Shown: one piece after another, positions 1-5,680 of the stretch
Position numbering within the stretch: position 1 is the first letter of the stretch
Layout of the letters: each line of letters opens with the position of its first letter
NCBI GenBank assembly: GCA_002420115.1
Contig: DIHK01000015.1
Coordinates: forward strand, 56,819-72,174
From: Nitrospira sp. UBA5698
GTDB taxonomy: Bacteria > Nitrospirota > Nitrospiria > Nitrospirales > Nitrospiraceae
Length of the DNA stretch: 15,356 nucleotides
Reading direction: 5' to 3'
Notes under the pieces: generated by a model
The model's database searches: none
What the model was told of the DNA's origin: nothing
The model's input: only the letters and a program-made list of their open reading frames with translations
Made by a program: the position numbers and the translations under genes

Positions 1-1130
1 AGCTCTGAGGCTGGATACCCGACATAGCAGGGCTCATCGCCACGGTCGTCGCTGATCGTAGTTCGGATCAACGGAGCCACCATCACTTCGTCTGCCTTCA
101 TCGCCTCTTCGACCGACTTCGGCAACCTGGGCAGCACCGCCGGCTCCACCGGCTCCTTCACCTGACCGGACTTGAGCAGCTCTTGATAGGTTTCCTTGAT
201 GGCTGGCCCCAAGGCTCCAAAGGTCGGCGGGACGATGGCCCCTGATTTTTTGAGCGCGTCCGACTTGGATCGTGCTGACCCCTCACCTTTCATCCCCTCC
301 TTTGCACCGGCATGACCGAACTTCATGCCCTTCGGCAAGCTCTCCTGGCAGAAGCCCGAAACCACGCCGATCAACTTGACACGTCGCTTCTTGGCTCCAT
401 ACCACTCAGCGGCCCGCTCTTCGAGGTCTCCACCCATCTCTCCGACGATGACGACTGCTTTGGTCTGCGGATCGTTTTCAAACATTTCAAGGTAGCTTAC
501 ATAGTCGGTGCCGGGGTAGGCATCGCCACCGATACCAATGGCCGTCGTGATGCCATCGGCAAATTGTGAGCAGATCCAGATAATTTCGTTCGAGAGGCCG
601 CCTGACTTTGTAATCACGCCGAAGGAACCTTCTCGATACAATTTCGAGAGCACGAGGTTGTCAAACGCGCCACCAATGACGCCCAACCGACAAGCCCCTG
701 CCGAGATGATCCCGATCGAGGATGGCCCGTTGAACACCTTACCGAGCTTGCGCGCATGCGCCCCAAGCAGTTTGGCGTCCTTTTCCGGAACACCCTCGGT
801 GATCATGGAGACGACCTTGATGTTCGGATCATCCAACGCTTCCATGCCACCCTTCATGGCGCGATCGGCACCAATGTAGACAAGGCTGGTATTGATGGCG
901 GGATGATTCTTCGTCGCTTCGGCGATCGTCTTATAGATAGGGATCGCAATCAACCCGCTGCCGTACGGCACTTCATTGGTCTTGCCGGCATCGGGCGGAT
1001 AGACGAACGCCTCGACCGTGAGGGGGCGCTTAATCAGGTAACAGAACTCCGCCATGCGGCGGGCTGCATTGACACCGGCGGCTCCACCCTGAATCACCAC
1101 GCGGGTGTCTTTATTGGCCAGAATACTCAT
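1..1130 (-). CDS. aclA: ATP-citrate lyase alpha subunit (AclA), 3' end outside window
   Basis: The first 376 codons of the large subunit of bacterial two-subunit ATP-citrate lyase, read without a stop from ATG at 1130 to the window edge. The enzyme cleaves citrate with ATP and CoA to acetyl-CoA and oxaloacetate, the key step of the reductive TCA cycle in the cytoplasm. The visible part resembles succinyl-CoA synthetase alpha: an N-terminal Rossmann CoA-binding domain (opening MSILANKDTRVVIQGGAAG) and a ligase domain with the GHAGA motif. His273 in it is the expected phosphohistidine. The citrate-synthase-like C-terminal domain expected in a subunit of about 600 residues would lie beyond base 1. 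A GGAGG Shine-Dalgarno stands 7 bases before the ATG. It lies 75 bases downstream of aclB on the same strand, so the two form an aclBA operon. No frameshift is seen. Confidence 0.93.
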   Translation of the reverse strand, partial: MSILANKDTRVVIQGGAAGVNAARRMAEFCYLIKRPLTVEAFVYPPDAGKTNEVPYGSGLIAIPIYKTIAEATKNHPAINTSLVYIGADRAMKGGMEALDDPNIKVVSMITEGVPEKDAKLLGAHARKLGKVFNGPSSIGIISAGACRLGVIGGAFDNLVLSKLYREGSFGVITKSGGLSNEIIWICSQFADGITTAIGIGGDAYPGTDYVSYLEMFENDPQTKAVVIVGEMGGDLEERAAEWYGAKKRRVKLIGVVSGFCQESLPKGMKFGHAGAKEGMKGEGSARSKSDALKKSGAIVPPTFGALGPAIKETYQELLKSGQVKEPVEPAVLPRLPKSVEEAMKADEVMVAPLIRTTISDDRGDEPCYVGYPASE

Positions 1131-1170
1131 CGAAAGTCCTCCAACAGTGAAGCCTCCAGCGGTCAGCATT

Positions 1171-1195
1171 CAGCCGACAGCTGATGGCTAATAGC
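1171..1195. repeat. Dispersed AGCTGA-type repeat, copy 1
   Basis: A 25-base stretch starting CAGCCGACAGCTGATGG in the aclB-aclA gap, continuing into more AGCTGATAGCT units up to 1203. It matches 21 of 25 positions of the stretch at 7165-7189. The units are rich in AGCT palindromes and can fold on themselves. Similar AGCTGA-rich intergenic repeats are, from memory, common in Nitrospira genomes. The element lies inside the presumed aclBA transcript. Confidence 0.6.
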
Positions 1196-1205
1196 TGATA
1201 GCTCG

Positions 1206-2402
1206 TTACTTCTGTAACGCTTTGTCGACGATGTCCGTCAGCGGAGTGTTGCGGTCGAAGACGTTGATGTCGAAGCCCTCGTCCTTCAGTGCGCGCATCG
1301 CATCGAGACCTTCCTTCTCACGCGGCCCGCCGCGACGCACCCAGATCTTCACGCCCTTCAACTTGCCGTCGCCCTTCGCTTTGCGGAATCCGTTAATGAT
1401 GCCGCCGAAGGTCTTCTTGACGTCGGTAAAATTCGCAATCGCACCACCAACAATGATGTTCTTGATACCGGGCAGCGAACAGACTTTTTCCGTCAACACC
1501 TCCACAGCCCAATCAGGTGGATCACCGGAATACTCCGCATAGTTCGCCAACTTGCCTCCGCGCGCCACAACCGCGTCAGAATAGTAAACGCTTGCGCCAC
1601 CACCGGCCGGCAGCATGGCTGTGTCCCCGCCAGGGATCTCGATAAACTTCACTGAGCCCTTGATCTTGCTGTCGACCGCCATGACTTCCACTTCATCCTT
1701 GCTATAGGAACGGCCAAATTCCGCCGCAAAAGCAAAGTTCCAATCCGGATGCCTGAACTTGGCATCACCATCCAGCAACGTCACTGCATCCAGCGCTACT
1801 AATTCACCGTCGCTTTCGCGGGTGACAACCGGATTCACTTCGAGATACTGCGCATCTTCGCTATCGAAGCAGGTGAACATCTTGCCGGCAAAGTCGGCCA
1901 TCTTTTTCGCAAGTGGACCAGCAAATCCGGCATCTTTAGAAAGCTTTTCAAGTTGTGCGGCCGAGGGGGACTGCCCGACTTCCAAGCAGAGGCGTTTCAC
2001 CCGGTCCCAGTTCGACTCAACCTCGATCCCACCGCAATTGGCGACAAGAATCTCACTACCTTCGCGGGTCGACTTCACCGCACAATAGTATTCCTCTTTA
2101 TGTGGAACCATCTCCGACACAATGACCTGCGACACGGTGATGCTGCCGACCTGACGACCGATCATTTCCTTGGTCGCAGCAATTGCGCCGTTCAGATCCA
2201 AACCAACTTTGACCAGACCGAGCTTAAAGCGTGAGCCGAGCGCCTCGTGCGCCTTTGCCACTAACTTCGAGGTCTTCATCCAATCATTGGCTTGTCCGAG
2301 CTTAGTCAGTTCGTCAACAGACGTGACGACGACATAGTTGGGGACGTGAATCCCCCACTTCTTCATCAGCCCCATGCCGGGGCCTTCCAACACCTTAGCC
2401 AT
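1206..2402 (-). CDS. aclB: ATP-citrate lyase beta subunit (AclB)
   Basis: The 398-residue small subunit of ATP-citrate lyase, homologous to the ATP-grasp and CoA-ligase parts of succinyl-CoA synthetase beta. It works with AclA to split citrate in the reductive TCA cycle. The sequence begins MAKVLEGPGMGLMKKWGIHV, typical of the ATP-grasp N-terminus. Around residues 195-215 it carries an acidic metal/ATP-binding segment with LEVNPVV. The length equals the usual bacterial AclB, about 398 residues. An upstream in-frame ATG at 2432 exists, but the start at 2402 is chosen because AAGGAG sits 7 bases before it and the family N-terminus begins there. It is the first gene of an aclBA operon. A sigma70-like promoter lies 44 bases upstream of the start. 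Confidence 0.95.
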   Translation of the reverse strand: MAKVLEGPGMGLMKKWGIHVPNYVVVTSVDELTKLGQANDWMKTSKLVAKAHEALGSRFKLGLVKVGLDLNGAIAATKEMIGRQVGSITVSQVIVSEMVPHKEEYYCAVKSTREGSEILVANCGGIEVESNWDRVKRLCLEVGQSPSAAQLEKLSKDAGFAGPLAKKMADFAGKMFTCFDSEDAQYLEVNPVVTRESDGELVALDAVTLLDGDAKFRHPDWNFAFAAEFGRSYSKDEVEVMAVDSKIKGSVKFIEIPGGDTAMLPAGGGASVYYSDAVVARGGKLANYAEYSGDPPDWAVEVLTEKVCSLPGIKNIIVGGAIANFTDVKKTFGGIINGFRKAKGDGKLKGVKIWVRRGGPREKEGLDAMRALKDEGFDINVFDRNTPLTDIVDKALQK

Positions 2403-2445
2403 GCGAATTCTCCTTCGTAGTAACTCAGGCAAATAGGGGAGCGGG

Positions 2446-2475
2446 ATTTTAGCTGAAACTACCAGGATGACTCAA
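2446..2475 (-). promoter_or_regulatory. Predicted aclBA promoter
   Basis: On the minus strand, TTGAGT (2475-2470) is followed after 18 bases by TAAAAT (2451-2446). The start of transcription would fall near 2439, giving a leader of about 36 bases that contains the AAGGAG of aclB. Prediction from consensus only. Confidence 0.5.
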
Positions 2476-2574
2476 GACGCCAGAGGAACTAATCGTGGGG
2501 GGGATCAAAAGACCTAGCGAAGACCTTTCGCAAGATATCATCCTAACCATCGGCAATATAATAAGTTTTGTCGG

Positions 2575-3420
2575 CTATGGTTGTCGTTTCAATCGCATGG
2601 CCTGACAACGGGGACAAAAATATGAGCTCCGTTCGCCCCGAAGGCGTTGAATCACTCCACCACAGTGATTTGGGCAGGGTTGTCCCTCTTTCCCATAGAC
2701 GAGATGCCGCCTCTTGTATTGCCCCTCGCTCCCGTCAGGAGCGAAAAAGTCTCGCACACTCGAGCCCCCGTGCCTAATGGCCTCATCCAGGACCTCCCGT
2801 ATGATCGTGTAGAGCGTTGCGATTTTGCGCACCGACAGCTGATGAACCTGTCGATTCGGGTGGAGACCAACCCGAAAGAGAATCTCATTTGCATAGATGT
2901 TCCCGATACCGGCAATGACTTGTTGATGCATCAAGATGGCTTTGATCCGTCCTCGGCGCTCCTGTAAAAGTCCCACAAATTCCTGCTGAGACGCAGCCAA
3001 TGGGTCCAGCCCGAACCGGCGAGCGCAATAGCCATCCAGTCCAGCTTTATCCAACAGCGAGAGGCGTCCGAATCTGCGGGGATTCCAATACCGTAGCTCC
3101 TGTTCGTGACCTCCTTTGAACGATAGTCTCACATGAACATGCTGCGGATGTTTTGTCGGTGTCGATTGAAATAGGAGAAGTCCGGTCATCCCCAACTCGG
3201 CCACGACATAGCGACACCCCCGACTGTTCACAAATCCCAAGGCGACACTTTTGCCGAACCGTTCAACGGACTGGAGGGCCGCACCGCAATACCACGACGC
3301 GGTGTCATACCCCTCTCGAACAATATCCGCTCGTCCGATCCACACATCAGTCACTTGTGCACCGAGTAGACGTGTGCGAATTTGTCGAGCAACGACTTCA
3401 GCTTCGGGAAGTTCAGGCAT
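2575..3420 (-). CDS. mutM: Formamidopyrimidine-DNA glycosylase (Fpg/MutM)
   Basis: A bifunctional DNA glycosylase/AP lyase of base-excision repair that removes 8-oxoguanine and formamidopyrimidines. The 281-residue protein starts MPELPEAE: Pro2 (Pro1 of the mature protein) is the Schiff-base nucleophile, and Glu3 and Glu6 are the catalytic acids. Lys57 in RFGKS is the conserved DNA-contacting lysine. The helix-two-turn-helix region reads VIAGIGNIYANEILF near residues 165-180. The C-terminus carries a zinc finger with C249, C253, C269 and C272. The first pair has three intervening residues where CxxC is usual. The reading frame is open up to 3483, but the mature Pro must follow Met, so the start is ATG 3420. 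No clear Shine-Dalgarno is visible. It is probably co-transcribed with the phosphatase gene 89 bases upstream. PELPE rather than PEGPE argues for Fpg over Nei. Confidence 0.92.
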   Translation of the reverse strand: MPELPEAEVVARQIRTRLLGAQVTDVWIGRADIVREGYDTASWYCGAALQSVERFGKSVALGFVNSRGCRYVVAELGMTGLLLFQSTPTKHPQHVHVRLSFKGGHEQELRYWNPRRFGRLSLLDKAGLDGYCARRFGLDPLAASQQEFVGLLQERRGRIKAILMHQQVIAGIGNIYANEILFRVGLHPNRQVHQLSVRKIATLYTIIREVLDEAIRHGGSSVRDFFAPDGSEGQYKRRHLVYGKEGQPCPNHCGGVIQRLRGERSSYFCPRCQAMRLKRQP

Positions 3421-3509
3421 TCCGTAACCGTGTTCTGAGTAGAGAATGTGCGGCATTAAGCCACGAGAGGGAGGGAAAGGCAAGATTGTGCGATGAAAGC
3501 GAGACCGCC

Positions 3510-3941
3510 TTAGGACTCAGCGTGGCGAGACGACTTGGAACGACGGAGTTGACGAACCTGCTCGATGGCGACCTGTAGATTCGGCAGCGGCATGGCCCCT
3601 GGATGCCGAATCATGACGAGTTTCAGCACTTCGTCGTAGGATTTCCCTTCCACACAACAGAGGTACGCCATGACGACCGAAACCGATCGACCCATGCCGG
3701 CCCGGCAACAGACCAGTTTTCGTTCGGTCGGTGCCCGCGACTCAAGCCATTGCACCGCTTCCATCAACTTTGCAGGATCGGCCTTCGCAAACTCTCGAAA
3801 GGGAATGTGGTGGTAATCCATCCAGGGGGCAGGGGTGACGACCAACTCTTCGGCCACCAGCAACAGAGTCCCGACGACCGCCGGTGGTTGCTGCGCATCG
3901 TCAAGGTTCCCGACCAACAACTGGTCCGTAATCATGTGCAT
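3510..3941 (-). CDS. Small dual-specificity/tyrosine phosphatase family protein
   Basis: A 143-residue cysteine-based phosphatase domain. The P-loop is C79-RAGMG-R85-S86, the Cx5R signature of dual-specificity and tyrosine phosphatases. Cys79 is the expected nucleophile and Arg85 the phosphate binder. The residue before the nucleophile is Cys rather than the usual His. A candidate general acid is Asp55. It is soluble with no signal peptide, and its substrate is unknown. There are two candidate starts, ATG 3941 and ATG 3935. A near-consensus promoter (TTGACG-16-TATACT) ends only 9 bases before 3941 and no Shine-Dalgarno is present, so the mRNA would be leaderless or nearly so. The gene is divergent from the zinc-ribbon gene at 4042 and is followed by mutM on the same strand. 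Confidence 0.82.
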   Translation of the reverse strand: MHMITDQLLVGNLDDAQQPPAVVGTLLLVAEELVVTPAPWMDYHHIPFREFAKADPAKLMEAVQWLESRAPTERKLVCCRAGMGRSVSVVMAYLCCVEGKSYDEVLKLVMIRHPGAMPLPNLQVAIEQVRQLRRSKSSRHAES

Positions 3942-3950
3942 GGCATTGTG

Positions 3951-3978
3951 AGTATAACGTGCCCCAGAGAAGCGTCAA
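3951..3978 (-). promoter_or_regulatory. Predicted promoter of the phosphatase gene
   Basis: Minus strand TTGACG (3978-3973), 16-base spacer, TATACT (3956-3951). The -10 box ends 9 bases before the ATG at 3941, so transcription should begin within about 3 bases of the start codon. Confidence 0.6.
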
Positions 3979-4005
3979 GCATTCTCCCCGCTACTGCGAC
4001 ACCAG

Positions 4006-4035
4006 TTGCGATTCCTTTTCCTCGCCCGTTATACT
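4006..4035 (+). promoter_or_regulatory. Predicted leaderless promoter of the zinc-ribbon gene
   Basis: TTGCGA (4006-4011), 18-base spacer, TATACT (4030-4035), then six bases and ATG at 4042. The expected transcription start coincides with the start codon. Confidence 0.55.
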
Positions 4036-4041
4036 CTCTGT

Positions 4042-4401
4042 ATGGTCACACTCACTCAGCAAGAAGTGGAACGCCGTCTGAACACAGTCCCCTGCGCGAT
4101 CTGCAAGCAATCGAGCTTTGCCATCGATGAACGGTTCATGGGGACTGACGGCGACTGGCGGGGCATCTGTAAGAAGTGTTTTTACACGTTCCCTGTCTAT
4201 ACCGACATGGAATTCTATCTCCGCACACAGCCTGACATCCCGTTTCGCCTAAAGGAGATTTCATGCACCGCGTGCAATCATCGGGGTGTGAACCTCGACC
4301 TTCGAGCGACCGTGTCCGTACGGGACGCTTACTACTTTGTCACCTGTCAGGGGTGTCAGCGCCAATTTGTTGAGCGATCTTCCTTAGAGGCCTTTGAATA
4401 A
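4042..4401 (+). CDS. Tandem zinc-ribbon hypothetical protein
   Basis: I do not recognise a named family. The 119-residue protein has eight cysteines in four CxxC pairs: C18/C21 with C43/C46, and C75/C78 with C102/C105. The two blocks have near-equal spacing (21 and 23 residues between pairs), so it looks like a duplicated zinc ribbon. Such domains commonly bind nucleic acids or proteins, but no function can be assigned. It has no membrane segment or signal peptide. ATG 4042 is chosen because a TATACT -10 box ends six bases before it. An in-frame TTG at 4006 is part of the -35 box, and no Shine-Dalgarno precedes either. It is followed after 38 bases by a small acidic protein on the same strand. 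Confidence 0.75.
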   Translation: MVTLTQQEVERRLNTVPCAICKQSSFAIDERFMGTDGDWRGICKKCFYTFPVYTDMEFYLRTQPDIPFRLKEISCTACNHRGVNLDLRATVSVRDAYYFVTCQGCQRQFVERSSLEAFE

Positions 4402-4427
4402 ATCTGCTCCTACTCCCAGCACTAGTG

Positions 4428-4433
4428 TATACT
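4428..4433 (+). promoter_or_regulatory. Predicted -10 box of the small acidic protein gene
   Basis: TATACT, six bases, then ATG at 4440, the same geometry as the upstream gene. No good -35 box is visible 16-18 bases upstream, so this may be a weak or activator-dependent promoter. Confidence 0.4.
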
Positions 4434-4439
4434 GAGACT

Positions 4440-4619
4440 ATGAGTGACACGCCAAAACAACCCGACCCTTCGCCGGACGAAAAGCCCAAGGTGAGAAAAG
4501 AAATCCCCGTATTCGCCATTCAGGACGATGATGCCATCATGGCTGAGGAAATGGCGGACCTCTTCGAAGAGGACAAGGTATCCCACCAGCACGGCAGCTC
4601 GGAGCCGGAAGCGGATTAG
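4440..4619 (+). CDS. Small acidic hypothetical protein
   Basis: A 59-residue protein beginning MSDTPKQPDPSPDEKPKVRK. It has a Pro/Lys/Asp-rich N-terminus, a central hydrophobic patch (EIPVFAI) and an acidic stretch with MAEEMADLFEED, ending in a polar tail. It has no cysteine, membrane segment or signal peptide and is probably partly disordered with one amphipathic helix. Function unknown. It follows the zinc-ribbon gene by 38 bases and may be co-transcribed with it or driven by its own TATACT box six bases before the ATG. A minus-strand frame of 114 codons overlaps this gene and is considered a shadow. The coherent acidic composition and proper start context favour the plus-strand gene, with moderate certainty. 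Confidence 0.6.
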   Translation: MSDTPKQPDPSPDEKPKVRKEIPVFAIQDDDAIMAEEMADLFEEDKVSHQHGSSEPEAD

Positions 4620-4956
4620 CAGCTTCCGAAAAACTCCCTCCAGCTTCGTTCTTGCACACACAAACCCTAAACGTACCCTGCCTTGTACCCCTCGGCTTTT
4701 CGCTTGCTGGGGCCTTGCTGAAATGCTTTTTGAACACCCTATTACTAAGGAAGAGGGTTCAACCATCTGAATCGGTCAAACCTTGCCAAACGGCTCGCCT
4801 GGCATTCTGCCGCCGAACCATGCTTCTCTCCCGTTCGGCGTCGGCATTCCGGCCCCAGTGTCGCCACGCCCTCTTTTAGGTCCAGCGTGTTTAGTCTTTT
4901 TGCTCTTCTGGCTATGATTCAATGCAGAGGGCGATGCATTCGAATATCGCAGCTCG
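4620..4956. other. Intergenic stretch with a degenerate repeat
   Basis: This 337-base stretch between the acidic protein and higA has no confidently called gene. Its left part (4625-4740) is a diverged dispersed repeat. The right part is covered on the minus strand by a weak 63-codon frame. No RNA gene or clear terminator is seen. Confidence 0.5.
4625..4740. repeat. Diverged dispersed repeat of the Nitrospira intergenic type
   Basis: About 115 bases bounded by imperfect inverted ends: AAAAACTCCCTCCAGC on the left, and AAAAAGCATTTCAGC read on the other strand at the right. A GTACCCTGCCTTGTAC inverted pair lies in the middle (4673-4688). The segments TTCGTTCTTGC, CGCTTGCTGGGGCCTTGCTG and CTTTTTGAACACCCT resemble, from memory, a widely dispersed intergenic repeat of Nitrospira genomes. 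It has no coding capacity, and this copy looks decayed. Confidence 0.5.
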
Positions 4957-4967
4957 CTAGGCAGCAC
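4776..4967 (-). CDS. Weak candidate small ORF downstream of higA
   Basis: A 63-codon frame starting with GTG and overlapping the 3' end of higA by 11 bases, which would allow translational coupling. The C-terminal half is basic and glycine-rich (GRGDTGAGMPTPNGREAW followed by FGGRMPGEPFGKV), while the N-terminal 20 residues look unremarkable. I recognise no family. It could be a third gene of the higBA operon, the remnant of a longer gene, or chance. Reported as low confidence because nothing but the overlap and composition supports it. Confidence 0.22.
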   Translation of the reverse strand: MLPSELRYSNASPSALNHSQKSKKTKHAGPKRGRGDTGAGMPTPNGREAWFGGRMPGEPFGKV

Positions 4968-5271
4968 TTAGTGGGGCAATGCGACTGATTCGGTGCTTGG
5001 CTTGTTTGGCTGCCTCCCACAGATCAACTGCTCGCTGGGCATTCAGCCAAAACTCCGGGCTGTTGCCAAACAGACGAGAGAGCCGCAGCGCCATTTCTGG
5101 ACTGACTGCCCGCCGTTCCCGTAGCACTTCGTTCACCGTCTGACGAGATACTCCTAGCGCTTTGGCAAACCCTGATACGGTCAGTTTATAGTCAGGCAGG
5201 AAATCTTCTCGTAGCATCTCTCCTGGATGAGTCGGCCGAACTTTTCTTAACCCCTTATTGAGAATACCCAT
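4957..5271 (-). CDS. higA: HigA-family antitoxin (XRE helix-turn-helix)
   Basis: The 104-residue antitoxin of a type II toxin-antitoxin module. Residues 11-20 carry the family motif RPTHPGEMLR. Residues about 31-52 form the helix-turn-helix (TVSGFAKALGVSRQTVNEVL), and the SPEFWLNAQ segment near 71-79 is typical of HigA/VapI antitoxins. It should bind and neutralise HigB and, with it, repress the operon promoter. It starts 13 bases after the higB stop in the usual toxin-first order of higBA. A GAGG element lies upstream of ATG 5271. It ends near a dispersed repeat. Small TA modules of this kind are often horizontally moved, but no mobile element is seen next to it. Confidence 0.92.
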   Translation of the reverse strand: MGILNKGLRKVRPTHPGEMLREDFLPDYKLTVSGFAKALGVSRQTVNEVLRERRAVSPEMALRLSRLFGNSPEFWLNAQRAVDLWEAAKQAKHRISRIAPLSAA

Positions 5272-5284
5272 ACCAGACCTCGCC

Positions 5285-5566
5285 TCAATGATAGTCGGTT
5301 AGTTCAACATCGTATGCATCGCCGTCTACGAATCGAAAACAGATTCTCCACTTCATATTGACGGAGATTGAGTACTGCCCCTCTCGATCATTCTTCAGTT
5401 TATGCAATCGGTTGCTCGGAGGAACCTTCAAATCATCCAGACATGAAGCCGAATCGAGATATTGCAACCTTCTCAATCCCACGCCCCAAATCTCGGATGG
5501 AAATCGCTTCGCCCTACCTGTCTCATACAGCTCTGCGGTGTGCCGATCCGCAAACGTTTTAATCAC
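5285..5566 (-). CDS. higB: HigB-family toxin (RelE superfamily mRNA interferase)
   Basis: The 93-residue toxin of the higBA module, predicted to cleave mRNA at the ribosome. Family hallmarks are the N-terminal IKTFADRHTAELYETGRAKR, the central LDDLKVPPSNRLHKLKNDR, and the C-terminal QYSISVNMKWRICFRF...DAYDVELTDYH. It is full length with no damaged motif, so the toxin is probably active. The start is GTG 5566; the family N-terminus begins exactly there. No Shine-Dalgarno precedes it. A TACACT -10 box ends seven bases before the GTG, so it is predicted to be translated from a leaderless mRNA. higA follows on the same transcript. Confidence 0.93.
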   Translation of the reverse strand: MIKTFADRHTAELYETGRAKRFPSEIWGVGLRRLQYLDSASCLDDLKVPPSNRLHKLKNDREGQYSISVNMKWRICFRFVDGDAYDVELTDYH

Positions 5567-5573
5567 GAATAGG

Positions 5574-5603
5574 AGTGTAAACTGCTACGTGACACATGGT
5601 CAA
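5574..5603 (-). promoter_or_regulatory. Predicted higBA promoter
   Basis: Minus strand TTGACC (5603-5598), 18-base spacer, TACACT (5579-5574), seven bases, GTG at 5566. A good match to sigma70 consensus. The transcription start should fall at or next to the toxin start codon. Confidence 0.6.
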
Positions 5604-5624
5604 TCATCTCCTCACTACGTGTAG
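5585..5624. promoter_or_regulatory. Candidate HigA operator repeats
   Basis: CTACGTG occurs at 5585-5591 and again at 5615-5621, exactly 30 bases (about three helical turns) apart. The second copy is part of an inverted repeat, CTAC-GT-GTAG (5615-5624). The first lies in the promoter spacer and the second just upstream of the -35 box, where an autorepressor would be expected to bind. Confidence 0.4.
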
Positions 5625-5680
5625 CATATTGCCAAGGATGGCTCTGGAACAACCAAACACATTACTCCCTTGAACAGCAG

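Noticed and set aside
2551..2580. Possible terminator downstream of mutM built from CCATCGGCAA and its rough complement
   Set aside because: The pairing is imperfect, AT-rich in the loop and lacks a T-tract, so I cannot support it.
3603..4130. A 175-codon plus-strand frame spanning the divergent promoters
   Set aside because: It crosses the phosphatase gene in antisense and both promoters, and has no start context or family similarity.
4422..4766. A 114-codon minus-strand frame overlapping the small acidic protein gene
   Set aside because: Its product lacks recognisable motifs, it covers a dispersed repeat, and the plus-strand gene has a coherent acidic composition and a promoter-start layout matching its neighbours.
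4652..4879. A 75-codon plus-strand frame with a hydrophobic stretch
   Set aside because: Its apparent membrane-like segment is the translation of the dispersed repeat at 4625-4740, not a conserved protein.
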